From: Spartobacteria bacterium
GTDB taxonomy: Bacteria; Verrucomicrobiota; Verrucomicrobiia; Chthoniobacterales; UBA10450
Direction of reading: 5' to 3'
Assembly (NCBI GenBank): GCA_021325495.1
Contig: JAJPGZ010000012.1
Location: forward strand, 56,131-120,130
Length of the DNA: 64,000 nt
The notes under the pieces are model-generated. The model was not told the DNA's origin. It did not search any database and saw only the letters and a program-made list of their open reading frames with translations. Shown here piece after piece: positions 27,929-37,058 of the stretch (positions are counted from its first letter, which is position 1; every line of letters starts with the position of its first letter). Both the position numbers and the translations under genes were made by a program.

Positions 27929-29733
27929 ACTCCGCCACCAACAGCGCCTTACCCTGGTTTATTTTGCTGGCGCCACTCGCCTCCGCCGCAATCATCACGC
28001 TCTTCACCCGGCGGTGGAAAAATTTGAGCGGCTCCATTTCCGTCGCGGCGGTCGGAGTCACATTTGTTTGCAGTTGTCTCATCTTTGGCAAGATCGACAT
28101 CTCCGCTGCGCCACTTAACTGGCTCGATGTCGCCGGCATTTTCAAAGCGCCCATCGGCCTAACGATTGATCCGTTGAGCAAAATGATGCTGCTCATCGTC
28201 AGCGGCGTCGGTTCACTGATTCACATTTACTCGCTCGGTTATATGCGCGATGACGACGGCAAAGCGCGCTACTTCGCCGCGCTCTCGCTCTTCATGTTCG
28301 CCATGTTCGGCATCGTTCTGGCGAACAATTTCGTCATGCTCTTCATTTTTTGGGAGCTGGTCGGCTTCACCTCTTACGTTCTCATCGGGCATTGGTTCAC
28401 GCGCGACGCCGCGGCCGAAGCGGCGAAGAAAGCATTCCTAACGAATCGCATCGGCGATTTCGGATTCATGCTCGGCATCCTCATGATCTGGACCGCGACC
28501 GGTTCAATCATCTTCGACGACATTCTGCCGAAGATGTCGATCTTAACGAGCAACGCCGCGTTTCTCACCGTCGCCGCGCTCCTCATTTTTTGCGGCGCCG
28601 CCGGCAAGTCCGCGCAATTTCCGCTGCATGTGTGGTTGCCCGACGCGATGGAAGGTCCCACGCCGGTGAGCGCGTTGATTCACGCGGCAACGATGGTGGC
28701 GGCCGGCGTTTACATGCTCGCGCGCGTCGCCTTCATCATTCAAGCGTCGCCGGCCGCGCTCAACGTCATCGCCTGGATCGGCGCGATCACGGCCCTGATG
28801 GCCGCGCTCATCGCCACACAGCAAGACGACATCAAACGCATTCTCGCCTACTCCACGCTCTCGCAGCTCGGCTACATGTTCACCGCCATTGGCCTAACGA
28901 GTAACGAAGCCGCGCTTTTTCATCTTTTCACTCACGCATTTTTCAAAGCGCTCCTTTTCCTCGGCGCCGGCTCCGTCATCATCATGCTGCATCACGAGCA
29001 GAACATTTGGAAGATGGGCGGCCTAACGAAACGGCTGCCTATTACTTTTTTCACCTTCGCGGTCGGCGCCTGCGCTTTGATCGGACTGCCACCGTTCAGC
29101 GGATTTTTTAGCAAGGACGCCATCCTCGCGCTCGCCTTCGAACATAACATGTCGATCTTCGCCATGGCGCTTTTCACCGCGGTGCTGACTGCGTTCTATG
29201 TCACGCGCCTGGTCGTGGTCGCATTTTTCGGAAAGCCGCGCGGTGAATCTGCGCGCACGGCCGAGGAAGCGCCGCGCGTCATGACCGCGCCGCTCATCAT
29301 GCTCGCGATCCTTTCCTTCATCGCCGGCTTCGGATTCTTCGCGCAAAATTTCCTCCTCGTTCCGCACGAGAAAGAAACGGTGTTGCTCGTGCCGATGCTC
29401 GCTCTCGTTGCGCTCGCGCTCGGCGCTTTGACCGCTTTCTATCTTTATCGCAACCGCGAGTTCGACCCGATCGATGTCGATCTTCTCCGCCAAAAATTTT
29501 ACGTCGACGAATTCTACGGCTGGCTCATTCGCGCAACGCAGGAACGTCTCGCGCGCGTCGCTGCGTTCATCGACCACTGGATCATCAACGGCGGTTTCGT
29601 CGGCGGCGTGAGTGCGAGCGCGCGCGGCCTCGGCTCACTCCTGCGCTACGTCCAAATCGGAAACCTTCAGGCCTACGCATTCCTGTTCGGCTTGGGAATC
29701 GTCGCGATCATCTACTACGCAGTTTTGCGCTGA
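27925..29733 (+). CDS. nuoL: NADH-quinone oxidoreductase subunit L
   Basis: 602-residue antiporter-like proton-pumping subunit. Conserved [39 protein letters not shown], the Lys helix [37 protein letters not shown], and [21 protein letters not shown] start (TTGAACTCC) chosen because it overlaps the nuoK stop exactly. M2 copies at about 28158, 28437, 28891 and 29021 encode GLTN-like words. Confidence 0.94.
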   Translation: MNSATNSALPWFILLAPLASAAIITLFTRRWKNLSGSISVAAVGVTFVCSCLIFGKIDISAAPLNWLDVAGIFKAPIGLTIDPLSKMMLLIVSGVGSLIHIYSLGYMRDDDGKARYFAALSLFMFAMFGIVLANNFVMLFIFWELVGFTSYVLIGHWFTRDAAAEAAKKAFLTNRIGDFGFMLGILMIWTATGSIIFDDILPKMSILTSNAAFLTVAALLIFCGAAGKSAQFPLHVWLPDAMEGPTPVSALIHAATMVAAGVYMLARVAFIIQASPAALNVIAWIGAITALMAALIATQQDDIKRILAYSTLSQLGYMFTAIGLTSNEAALFHLFTHAFFKALLFLGAGSVIIMLHHEQNIWKMGGLTKRLPITFFTFAVGACALIGLPPFSGFFSKDAILALAFEHNMSIFAMALFTAVLTAFYVTRLVVVAFFGKPRGESARTAEEAPRVMTAPLIMLAILSFIAGFGFFAQNFLLVPHEKETVLLVPMLALVALALGALTAFYLYRNREFDPIDVDLLRQKFYVDEFYGWLIRATQERLARVAAFIDHWIINGGFVGGVSASARGLGSLLRYVQIGNLQAYAFLFGLGIVAIIYYAVLR

Positions 29734-31211
29734 TGTTATTGCTCATCGTTCTTCTTCCAATTCTCGCGGCGACCGCGATTCTCGCCGGCGCGCCCACGCG
29801 CAAGACCGCGCTCGGCGCATCCGTCGCGATGCTGCTCCTCACGCTCTTCGCCTTCGTCGAATACGAACCGTGGCGTCGCGGATTTCAATACGTGATCTCA
29901 TTTCCAATCCTCCCGGAATGGCACTTGAGCTTTTCGTTAGGCCTCGACGGCTTGAGCCTAACAATGGTGTTGCTCGCGGCGATCGTGACCGTCGCCGCCG
30001 TCTGGTTTACCGGCAAGATCGACAAGTACGAACGCGCCTTTTACGCGTGTCTTCTTTTTATTAGCGGCGGCGCCATCGGCGCATTCGCTTCGCTCGATCT
30101 TTTTTTCTTCTACGCATTCCACGAGCTCGCGCTCATCCCGACGTTTCTTCTCATCGGAATTTGGGGGAGCGGCGATCGCGTCGCCGCCGCATGGAAGATC
30201 ACCATTTATCTCGCGCTCGGCAGTTTCGTTCTCTTGCTTGGATTAATTTTGCTCTACCAAAATCTGCCCGTCGCTTTGCGCACGTTTTACATTCCCGATC
30301 TCAAACGTTCCATCGGCCAGATCCCACCCGACGCGCAACGAAACATTTTCCTGCTCCTCCTCATTGGATTCGGCACATTGATTTCGCTGTTCCCGTTTCA
30401 CAGTTGGGCGCCGGAGGCCTACGCGTCTGCGCCTGCGCCGGCCGCGATGTTGCATGCGGGCGTGCTCAAGAAATTCGGCCTTTACGGTTTGCTGCGCCTG
30501 GCCGTTCCGCTTTTGCCCGAGGGCGCGCGTTACTGGTCGGGCCTGCTCATCGTGCTCTTGTTAGGCAACATCATCTACATCGGCCTCGTCACCATCGCGC
30601 AAAAGAAACTCGACTGGATGCTCGGGTATTCCAGCGTCATGCACATGGGTTACATTTTTCTGGGCATCGCCAGCGCCAACTTGTTAGGCACGATCGGCGC
30701 GGCCACGTTGATGTTCGCACACGGCTTGTCGATTGCGCTCTTGTTCGCGGTCGCGGGTGAAATTCGCAAGCGCACCGGCACGCTCGATTTTCAAAAACTC
30801 GGCGGCCTGGCGAAGACGATGCCGTTCGCGGGGCTTGCCTTTGGTTTCGCCGCCTTCGCCGCCATCGGTCTGCCCGGCTTCGCGAATTTCGCGGCCGAAA
30901 TCATGGTTTTCTTTAGCGCATTTCGGAACGGGTGGGAGATGAGCCGCTTTCACACGTTTCAGATCGCGACCGTGTTGGCGCTCTGGGGCGTAGTGATTTC
31001 CGCCGTTTATATGCTGCGCGCTTATCGCAACGTTTTCATGGGTCAGCCTAACGAGCATCAAAATGCGATTGTCGATCTTCGCACGAGTTTGCGGTTGCCG
31101 GTGGCGATGCTCGTCGCCACGCTCCTCGTCTTCGGATTCTTCCCGCAATATCTCGTCGACGTGGTCGCGCCGACCTTCCGCAATTACTTCACCACCGCGC
31201 AAACGCCATGA
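29733..31211 (+). CDS. nuoM: NADH-quinone oxidoreductase subunit M
   Basis: 492-residue antiporter-like subunit. FFYAFHELALIPTFLLIGIWG holds the conserved Glu, FPFHSWAPEAYASAPAPAAMLHAGVLKKFGLYGLLR the Lys helix and loop, and GYSSVMHMGYIFLG the later helix. Starts on the last base of the nuoL stop. An M2 pair lies close to residues 69-77 (SLGLDGLSLTMV). Confidence 0.94.
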   Translation: MLLLIVLLPILAATAILAGAPTRKTALGASVAMLLLTLFAFVEYEPWRRGFQYVISFPILPEWHLSFSLGLDGLSLTMVLLAAIVTVAAVWFTGKIDKYERAFYACLLFISGGAIGAFASLDLFFFYAFHELALIPTFLLIGIWGSGDRVAAAWKITIYLALGSFVLLLGLILLYQNLPVALRTFYIPDLKRSIGQIPPDAQRNIFLLLLIGFGTLISLFPFHSWAPEAYASAPAPAAMLHAGVLKKFGLYGLLRLAVPLLPEGARYWSGLLIVLLLGNIIYIGLVTIAQKKLDWMLGYSSVMHMGYIFLGIASANLLGTIGAATLMFAHGLSIALLFAVAGEIRKRTGTLDFQKLGGLAKTMPFAGLAFGFAAFAAIGLPGFANFAAEIMVFFSAFRNGWEMSRFHTFQIATVLALWGVVISAVYMLRAYRNVFMGQPNEHQNAIVDLRTSLRLPVAMLVATLLVFGFFPQYLVDVVAPTFRNYFTTAQTP

Positions 31212-32650
31212 GCATCTGGCCGCCGCAACTCGAAATCGCGGTCCTGGTTTTGGGCGCGGTCCTGCTCCTCATCGAAATGTTTTTCGTTAGTCTCGACAAA
31301 CGCGCCATCGCTTACGCCGCCATCGCCAGCCTCGCCACCATTCTCGTCGCGACGTGGTATCTCGCGCCGGCGCTCCCAGCGCAAGCGACCGGGCTGTGGA
31401 GTTTTTACACGGCCGATCCGCTCGCGATTTTCTTCAAACGCTTCGCGCTCGTCACCACCATCATCGTTCTCGTGATGATGCTCGATTACACGCGAAGATC
31501 GACATCTTCATTTGCGCTCGGCGAATTCTTCGCGCTCCCTATTTTCACCTGCGCCGGCTTGATGTACATGGCCTCGGCCATCGATTTTGTTTCAATCTTC
31601 GTCTCGCTCGAGCTGGTCACGATTTCATTTTATGTGCTCGTCGGGTTCGATCGCAAAGATCCGGCATCACTTGAAGCGGGCGTGAAATATCTCGTGCTCA
31701 GCGCGCTTTCCACCGGTTTCCTCGTTTACGGGATCACCTGGATTTTTGGCGTCACCGGCCTAACGAATCTCAATCAAATCACGGCCGCGTTCGAGAAGAT
31801 CGACATCGACAAAAACGCGGCCACGTTCGGCGCATTGCTCGTTCTCGTCGCGCTCGGTTTCAAAATCGCCGCCGTTCCTTTTCAAATCTGGGTGCCGGAC
31901 GTGTATCAAGGCGCGCCGACGCCGGTGACGGCATTACTTTCGGTCGGATCGAAAGCCGCCGGCTTCGTCGTTCTCATTCGCGTGCTTCGGCCGTTCCTGA
32001 TGCTGCCGCACATGGATCGATTACTTCTCATCATCACCATTCTCACTTTGCTTTACGGCAATCTCGCCGCGCTGCCGGAAGGAAATCTCAAGCGTCTTCT
32101 CGCCTATTCCAGCATCGCGCACGCCGGTTATTTGCTCATCGGCATCGTTTGCCTCGATGGCGCGGCCATCACTTTTTATCTCGTCGCCTATTTGTTGATG
32201 ACGCTGCTCAGCTTCGCCGTCCTCATCATCGTCGCGCAGCAAACTGGCGAATCAATTTCCGATTTCGACGGACTGGCCACGCGCTCGCCGTTTCTCGCGT
32301 TCGCCATGTTGATGGCGATGATCTCGCTCGCGGGCGTTCCGTTCACCGCCGGATTCTTCGGAAAATTTTTTATCTTTGCCTCGGCCATTGCGCAGCATCA
32401 ATTCGCGCTCGCCTTTATCGGCGTCGTCACGGTCGGCTGCGGCTTTTACTATTATCTCAAAGTCGTGCGCGCGATGTATTGGAACTCTTCCGACAAGATC
32501 GACAATATCCATGTGAGCATGCTCTCGCGCGTCACCATGACGGCGTTGATCATCGCCATCGTCTGGCTCGGAATTTATCCGCAGCCAATTTTTCGAGCGC
32601 TCGAACCGACGCGCATAAGCGTTGCGCTAAGATCGACAACGACTCGTTAG
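31208..32650 (+). CDS. nuoN: NADH-quinone oxidoreductase subunit N
   Basis: 480-residue third antiporter-like subunit, the last of the complex I row. Signature ELVTISFYVLVGFDRKDPASLEAGVKYLVLSALSTGFLVYG, KIAAVPFQIWVPDVYQGAPTPVTALLSVGSKAAGF, and LLAYSSIAHAGYLLIG. Four-base overlap with nuoM at its start and convergent 4-base overlap with the HNH gene at its end (TTAG, 32647-32650, carrying both stops). Confidence 0.94.
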   Translation: MSIWPPQLEIAVLVLGAVLLLIEMFFVSLDKRAIAYAAIASLATILVATWYLAPALPAQATGLWSFYTADPLAIFFKRFALVTTIIVLVMMLDYTRRSTSSFALGEFFALPIFTCAGLMYMASAIDFVSIFVSLELVTISFYVLVGFDRKDPASLEAGVKYLVLSALSTGFLVYGITWIFGVTGLTNLNQITAAFEKIDIDKNAATFGALLVLVALGFKIAAVPFQIWVPDVYQGAPTPVTALLSVGSKAAGFVVLIRVLRPFLMLPHMDRLLLIITILTLLYGNLAALPEGNLKRLLAYSSIAHAGYLLIGIVCLDGAAITFYLVAYLLMTLLSFAVLIIVAQQTGESISDFDGLATRSPFLAFAMLMAMISLAGVPFTAGFFGKFFIFASAIAQHQFALAFIGVVTVGCGFYYYLKVVRAMYWNSSDKIDNIHVSMLSRVTMTALIIAIVWLGIYPQPIFRALEPTRISVALRSTTTR

Positions 32651-33258
32651 TCGCTCAGCTCGACGTTCCAGTAGGCAAGATCGACAAAGTGCCGCCAGCT
32701 TTCGTGCTGCGGCGCCGAGAACGTGACGTGCAGGAATGGCCGCCACTTCGGCCGCTTCGGTTTGCGAATGAGTGTCATGTGCGCTTCGCGCGGAAGTCGA
32801 TTGCCTTTGCGCGTGTTACACGGAATGCACGAGCAGACGACGTTCTCCCACGTTGTCGTCCCGCCGCGATCGCGCGGAATGATGTGATCGAGGTTGAGAT
32901 CGTTCCGATCGAAAATGTGTCCGCAGTATTGGCAGGTATTTTTGTCGCGCTCGAAAACGTTGTGGCGCGTAAACTTCACTTCCTTCTTCGGCAGCCGATC
33001 GAACAACAACAACACGATCACGCGCGGCACGCGGATCTTGAATGAAATCGTCGTGACCAGTTCGTGCTCGGGTGCATTCGCCGAAAAATCGCGCCAGCTT
33101 TCGAAATCGTGCGTCAGAAAATTGTTCGATTCGTCCCCGGAAACGACATGCGCATGTCCGGCATAGACAAGCGAGAAGGCGCGACGTGCGCTGCAAATAT
33201 TGACCGCCTGCCAGAGGCGATTCAACACGAGCACCTGAGTATTGAGCTGCGAATTCAC
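32647..33258 (-). CDS. HNH endonuclease
   Basis: 203 residues. The C-terminal half has a HNH nuclease with its zinc Cys pairs: CQYCGHIFDRNDLNLDHIIPRDRGG, then WENVVCSCIPCNTRKGNR. The N-terminus LVLNRLWQAVNICSARRAFSLVYAGHAHVV matches the broad chromosomal HNH family found in many bacteria, of unknown biological role, often near unrelated genes. Convergent with nuoN with overlapping stops. Confidence 0.87.
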   Translation of the reverse strand: MNSQLNTQVLVLNRLWQAVNICSARRAFSLVYAGHAHVVSGDESNNFLTHDFESWRDFSANAPEHELVTTISFKIRVPRVIVLLLFDRLPKKEVKFTRHNVFERDKNTCQYCGHIFDRNDLNLDHIIPRDRGGTTTWENVVCSCIPCNTRKGNRLPREAHMTLIRKPKRPKWRPFLHVTFSAPQHESWRHFVDLAYWNVELSD

Positions 33259-33325
33259 GGCATCCTCCGCAAAAGTGGGGCGAAAATATCACCCTCGTTT
33301 TTCGCTGTCAACGCGACCAGGCGAT

Positions 33326-33351
33326 TGTCGATCTTAGTAATTGTCGATCTT
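33326..33351 (-). repeat. M1 direct pair (16-bp period)
   Basis: Two minus-oriented M1 copies at 33326-33335 and 33342-33351 in the gap between the HNH gene start and the end of the first PilT-like gene; the second overlaps the last codon and the stop of that gene. Confidence 0.85.
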
Positions 33352-34507
33352 AGCGGCGTCCTTTGGCCGCGACGCGCTTCACAAAATTCCCCGGAGCGCG
33401 CTTCTCATCATCGGGAACAGCGCCAGCAGCGTCGCCCAAATGCTCCTCTTCCGGCGGCAGAAACGGCTTGAACCGGTTCTTATCGATCGCCTTCATGAAC
33501 GCTTCGTGCGGCGTGACCGCGCCCTCCTGCAGAAAATTCCAAATCGCGTCGTCCATGAATTGCATCCCTTGCGATTTTCCGGACACGATCACGTCCTGAA
33601 GTTTTTGCGTGGCGCCTTCGCGAATGATCGCGGAGACAGCCGCGTTCGCGATGAGAATTTCGTTCACGGCAACGCGACCGCTGCCGTCTGCTTTCTTTAG
33701 AAGCAACTGCGCGAGCACGCCGCGCAACGAATTCGCCAACATCGCCCGCGCCTGCGCTTGTCGCGCGGCGGGGAAAACGTCGACCATACGATCGACCGTC
33801 TTGCGCGCATTGTTCGTGTGCAGCGTTCCGAAAACGAGCAAGCCGGTCTCGGCGGCGGTGAGCGCGAGCGAGATCGTTTCCAAGTCGCGCATCTCGCCGA
33901 CGAGGACGATGTCCGAATCTTCACGCAGCGCCGCTTTGAGCGCGACCGGGAATGAAACGGAATCGTTAGGCACTTCGCGTTGCGTGATGACGCTGCGCTT
34001 GTTCGTGTGCACGAACTCGATCGGCTCCTCAATCGTCACGATATGACGCGAGAAATTTTCATTTATGTAATCGATCAGCGCGGCCAGCGTGGTCGATTTT
34101 CCCGAACCGGTCGGGCCAGTCACGAGCACGAGTCCGCCGCGCAAGTGCGCGAACTCTTTCACCACCGGCGGAATACCAAGCTGTTCCAGCGTCGCGATTT
34201 TCGTCGGGATCAAACGAAAGACCGCACCGTAGCCGTTCGTTTGTTTGAGATAATTGCAGCGAAAACGCGAGGCCGCGTCCATCTCGTATGCGAAATCGAG
34301 ATCGCCGCGGTCCTCGAATAATTCCCAATTCCGCTCCCCGCAAACTTCGCTCAACATCGACGACGCTTCTTCGCGTGTGACCGGTTCGCCGCGGATCGGC
34401 ATGACATCACCGTGTTTACGAATTTTCGGCGGCTGCCCTTCGCCGATGTGCAAATCGGATCCGCCGTGTTTCACCACGATGCTGAGGAGTTGATCGAGAT
34501 ACGCCAT
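33350..34507 (-). CDS. pilT: PilT-like type IV pilus retraction ATPase
   Basis: 385 residues. Retraction motors depolymerise type IV pili for twitching and DNA uptake. SDLHIGEGQPPKIRKHG is the N-terminal domain signature; Walker A GPTGSGKST near residue 133, Asp box IVTIEEPIEFVH, Walker B LVGEMRDLETI, and the His box GTLHTNNARKTVDRM. The AIRNLIRE motif of PilT proteins corresponds here to VSAIIREGATQKL. A 40-residue Pro/Asp/Glu tail follows. Directly downstream of a second PilT-like gene (34507-35601), sharing one base. No other pilus gene lies nearby. Confidence 0.9.
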   Translation of the reverse strand: MAYLDQLLSIVVKHGGSDLHIGEGQPPKIRKHGDVMPIRGEPVTREEASSMLSEVCGERNWELFEDRGDLDFAYEMDAASRFRCNYLKQTNGYGAVFRLIPTKIATLEQLGIPPVVKEFAHLRGGLVLVTGPTGSGKSTTLAALIDYINENFSRHIVTIEEPIEFVHTNKRSVITQREVPNDSVSFPVALKAALREDSDIVLVGEMRDLETISLALTAAETGLLVFGTLHTNNARKTVDRMVDVFPAARQAQARAMLANSLRGVLAQLLLKKADGSGRVAVNEILIANAAVSAIIREGATQKLQDVIVSGKSQGMQFMDDAIWNFLQEGAVTPHEAFMKAIDKNRFKPFLPPEEEHLGDAAGAVPDDEKRAPGNFVKRVAAKGRR

Positions 34508-35601
34508 TACATTTTTAACGTTGTGCGCATTTCCTGTTTTTGTTCGGAGCGCGCGTACGCTTCCTCCGCGCTGATCACGCCACGCCGCGCAAGATCGACA
34601 AGTGCATCGTCCATCAACTGCATGCCCTGCTTTTTTCCGGTCTGAATGATTCCGGGCAGCATGTAGGTTTTCGCTTCGCGAATCACGTTCGCAACAGCCG
34701 GTGTATTCGTGAGCGTCTCAAGCGCGAGCACGCGACCGCTATTGTCGATCTTCGGAATGAGTTGCTGACTGATCACGCCGCGTAACGATTCACTCACCAT
34801 GATGCGAATTTGTTCCTGTTGATCTTCGGGGAAAACGTCGAGCAAACGATCGAGCGTGCGTGACGCATTTCCGGTGTGCAGCGTTCCTAAAACCAGGTGG
34901 CCCGTCTCCGAAGCGGTGATTGCGAGCGAAATCGTTTCCAAGTCGCGCATTTCGCCAACCATGATGACGTCCGGGTCCTCGCGCAGCGCCGCCCGCAATG
35001 CGGCCCCGAACGATTGCGTATGCGTGTGCACTTCGCGTTGCGTGATGTGACAACCTTTCGGTTCGAAGACGTACTCGATCGGGTCCTCGAGGGTGATGAT
35101 GTGTTCGCGCCGCTCGATGTTTACCTGCTCGACGAGCGCGGCCAGCGTTGTCGATTTTCCACTGCCGACCGAACCGGTCACGAGAATCAGTCCGTTATGA
35201 AAACGCGTGAGTAATTTCAGATGCTCGGGCAATCCGAGCTCGTCCATCGTGCGCACGCTGGTGTTAATGATGCGAAAGACAAGATCGACACCGAGCCTTT
35301 GCCTAACGACGCTCGTGCGAAAGCGGCCGGATTCATTCGCGTACGCGAAATCGGCGTCGCCGCGTTCGTTCAGTTGTGTTTTTTGCGCGTCGGAAAGAAA
35401 TCCTTCCGCAAGCGCAACCGTTTCCTCGCTCGTTAGGCGCGGCGCGTCCGGCCAGATCGGCTGCAGCGTTCCGTGCAAGCGCCAGATCGGAGGCGCATTG
35501 ACGCCGAGATGGATGTCCGATGCGCCCGCCTGTTGCGCGAGCGCGAGATATTGATCGACGTGCGTTAGCGAAGGCGCTGGCGCGGTTTGAGTGCTCATCA
35601 A
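34507..35601 (-). CDS. pilT: PilT/PilU-like type IV pilus retraction ATPase
   Basis: 364 residues. HLGVNAPPIWRLHGTLQPI N-terminal domain, Walker A GSVGSGKST, IITLEDPIEYVFEPK, Walker B MVGEMRDLETISLAI and TLHTGNASRTLDRLLDVFPEDQQEQIRIM. Its NVIREAKTYMLPGIIQTGKK matches the C-terminal motor region. The tail is short, unlike the neighbour, so two distinct motors of one operon are likely (PilT/PilU type). An ATG at 35598 is also possible. Overlaps the next gene by one base. Confidence 0.9.
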   Translation of the reverse strand: MMSTQTAPAPSLTHVDQYLALAQQAGASDIHLGVNAPPIWRLHGTLQPIWPDAPRLTSEETVALAEGFLSDAQKTQLNERGDADFAYANESGRFRTSVVRQRLGVDLVFRIINTSVRTMDELGLPEHLKLLTRFHNGLILVTGSVGSGKSTTLAALVEQVNIERREHIITLEDPIEYVFEPKGCHITQREVHTHTQSFGAALRAALREDPDVIMVGEMRDLETISLAITASETGHLVLGTLHTGNASRTLDRLLDVFPEDQQEQIRIMVSESLRGVISQQLIPKIDNSGRVLALETLTNTPAVANVIREAKTYMLPGIIQTGKKQGMQLMDDALVDLARRGVISAEEAYARSEQKQEMRTTLKM

Positions 35602-35640
35602 CGCGCCGCCATCATCACGTGCGAAGGCGCAGGCGTAAAC

Positions 35641-36048
35641 TTAAAACCACTCGTTACCGGCGAGAGAGCGTTTCCGGCCAAATTGGCCGCCGCGCATTTT
35701 GTGGGCGATAAAATTTTTTACCATCGGCTTGAGCAAAGGCGCCAACAGTCGCAACACGCCGAGAAGAAATCCGGCTTCGAGGAATTTCTTTTCCGGTTTG
35801 CCTTTCAGGCCTTTCGCAAGATCGACATGTACTTCTTTCTTCCGCGGCAAGATCATCACGATCACGCCCACGGCGATGGCGGCGCCGATCCACAGGCCGG
35901 TATGCTCGCGCAACGAGCGCCGGATTTTCAGAGGAATGTCCACCTCGTCCCGCACGCTGCGAAGTTCACGCGCGACGTCCTGGCGCGAAGCCGCGATCTC
36001 CCACTTCAACGCCTCGGGCGACTTGCGCCGTCCAGATTCCTTAGCCAT
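35641..36048 (-). CDS. Membrane hypothetical protein (DUF3618-like)
   Basis: 135 residues, starting MAKESGRRKSPEALKWEIAASRQDVARELRSVRDEV, an amphipathic helix like the DUF3618 domain that binds envelope proteins. One membrane segment, TGLWIGAAIAVGVIVMIL (near residue 50), and a second hydrophobic stretch near 95. Upstream partners overlap on the same strand: a Phage_holin_3_6-like protein and a DUF883-like protein. This trio recurs in many bacteria, often linked to stress; the role is unproven. Overlaps the preceding gene by 43 nt. Confidence 0.72.
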   Translation of the reverse strand: MAKESGRRKSPEALKWEIAASRQDVARELRSVRDEVDIPLKIRRSLREHTGLWIGAAIAVGVIVMILPRKKEVHVDLAKGLKGKPEKKFLEAGFLLGVLRLLAPLLKPMVKNFIAHKMRGGQFGRKRSLAGNEWF

Positions 36049-36434
36049 TCACGATCCTTCTTTAATTCCGCCGCCGTCTCCGGGAACGGATTCTTTCTTA
36101 AACGAGTCGCAGCGAAAAATGCGCAAGCCACCGCGAGAACAAAATGCGCCAGCGCTGCAAAGATGGCGACCCGCTCCCACGAAACATGGGCCGAATGCGC
36201 AATCGCGACTACGATCGTTCCGATAAGAAACAAATAACCGAGCGCGAAAAATAACGCGCCGGCCAGCAAACCGACAACGACCAGAATCAACTGCACGAGC
36301 GCGCGCTTCGACTCCATGGTGAAGAGCGCGGCGCGCGATTCGAAAAACGTCGCGAGCGCGTTCGCCAGCGCGAGCAGATTGCTGAACAAACCGCCGCGTC
36401 CCGCCGCATTGCGGGAACGTGCGTCGCCAATCAT
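36006..36434 (-). CDS. Holin-like phage superfamily III family protein (DUF1469-like)
   Basis: 142 residues with two strong membrane segments: LVQLILVVVGLLAGALFFALGYLFLIGTIVVAIA (near 47-80, two helices), and FAALAHFVLAVACAFFAATRL (near 90-110). This is the pattern of the small membrane family often annotated as phage holin 3_6, frequent in non-phage chromosomes. It sits between the DUF3618-like and DUF883-like genes. No lysis gene is nearby, so a phage origin is unlikely. Confidence 0.72.
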   Translation of the reverse strand: MIGDARSRNAAGRGGLFSNLLALANALATFFESRAALFTMESKRALVQLILVVVGLLAGALFFALGYLFLIGTIVVAIAHSAHVSWERVAIFAALAHFVLAVACAFFAATRLRKNPFPETAAELKKDREWLRNLDGASRPRR

Positions 36435-36444
36435 CTGGTCAGGC

Positions 36445-36720
36445 TCAGCGCCGGAAAATCATTCCGAGCACGAATCCGATGCCGAGCGCGGTGATGACCG
36501 CCTTGGTCGGATTTTCGCGCACGTATTGCTCGGCGTCGTCCTGGAATGTGCGCGCGCGGTCGCGGGCGTCATCCCACACCTGCTCGGCCTTGTCGCGATA
36601 TTCGTTCGCCACCGCGCTCGCGGCCGAACGCAGATCGTCCGCTGCCTGGCGCGCGTGTGTTTTGCTGCTTTCCAACTTGCTCGTTGGGTCGTCGTTCCGT
36701 TGCTTATTTTCTTCAGCCAT
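36445..36720 (-). CDS. YqjD/ElaB-type DUF883 protein
   Basis: 91 residues: an acidic helical N-terminal part (ADDLRSAASAVANEYRDKAEQVWDDARDRARTFQDDAEQYVRENP) and a C-terminal membrane helix ending with the family tail KAVITALGIGFVLGMIFRR. E. coli YqjD and ElaB of this type anchor ribosomes to the membrane in stationary phase. First of the three-gene membrane cluster. Confidence 0.85.
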   Translation of the reverse strand: MAEENKQRNDDPTSKLESSKTHARQAADDLRSAASAVANEYRDKAEQVWDDARDRARTFQDDAEQYVRENPTKAVITALGIGFVLGMIFRR

Positions 36721-36783
36721 AGTCGTCTCCGTTTAAATTAAATTTTGGACTTCCACTATTCCCGCGCTTTGCGGTTTCGGCAA

Positions 36784-36809
36784 TGTCGATCTTTCAATAT
36801 GTCGATCTT
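36784..36809 (-). repeat. M1 direct pair (16-bp period)
   Basis: Two minus-oriented M1 copies at 36784-36793 and 36800-36809 immediately downstream of infA on the minus strand, in the gap toward the DUF883-like gene. Confidence 0.85.
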
Positions 36810-36821
36810 GCAACGATCACG

Positions 36822-37040
36822 CTATTGCTCGCGAAAGATGATCCGCGCCTTCGTCAGATCGTAAGGCGATAATTCCACTGAGACTTTATCGCCGGGCACG
36901 ATGCGGATAAAATTTTTGCGCATCTTTCCCGAAATGTGCGCGAGCACGGTGCGTTGACCGCCGAGATTTACTCGAAACATCGTGCCCGGTAACACTTCCG
37001 TTACCGTGCCTTCCGTTACGATCGGCGGCTCTTTCGCCAT
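36822..37040 (-). CDS. infA: Translation initiation factor IF-1
   Basis: 72 residues, S1-type OB fold: [51 protein letters not shown]. Binds the ribosomal A site during initiation. A monocistronic-looking gene with an M1 copy (37051-37060) upstream. Confidence 0.96.
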   Translation of the reverse strand: MAKEPPIVTEGTVTEVLPGTMFRVNLGGQRTVLAHISGKMRKNFIRIVPGDKVSVELSPYDLTKARIIFREQ

Positions 37041-37058
37041 AACAAAAAGATGTCGATC

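Noticed and set aside
36006..36434. Prophage remnant because of the holin-like gene
   Set aside because: No endolysin, capsid, integrase or att site nearby; this family is common in bacterial chromosomes.
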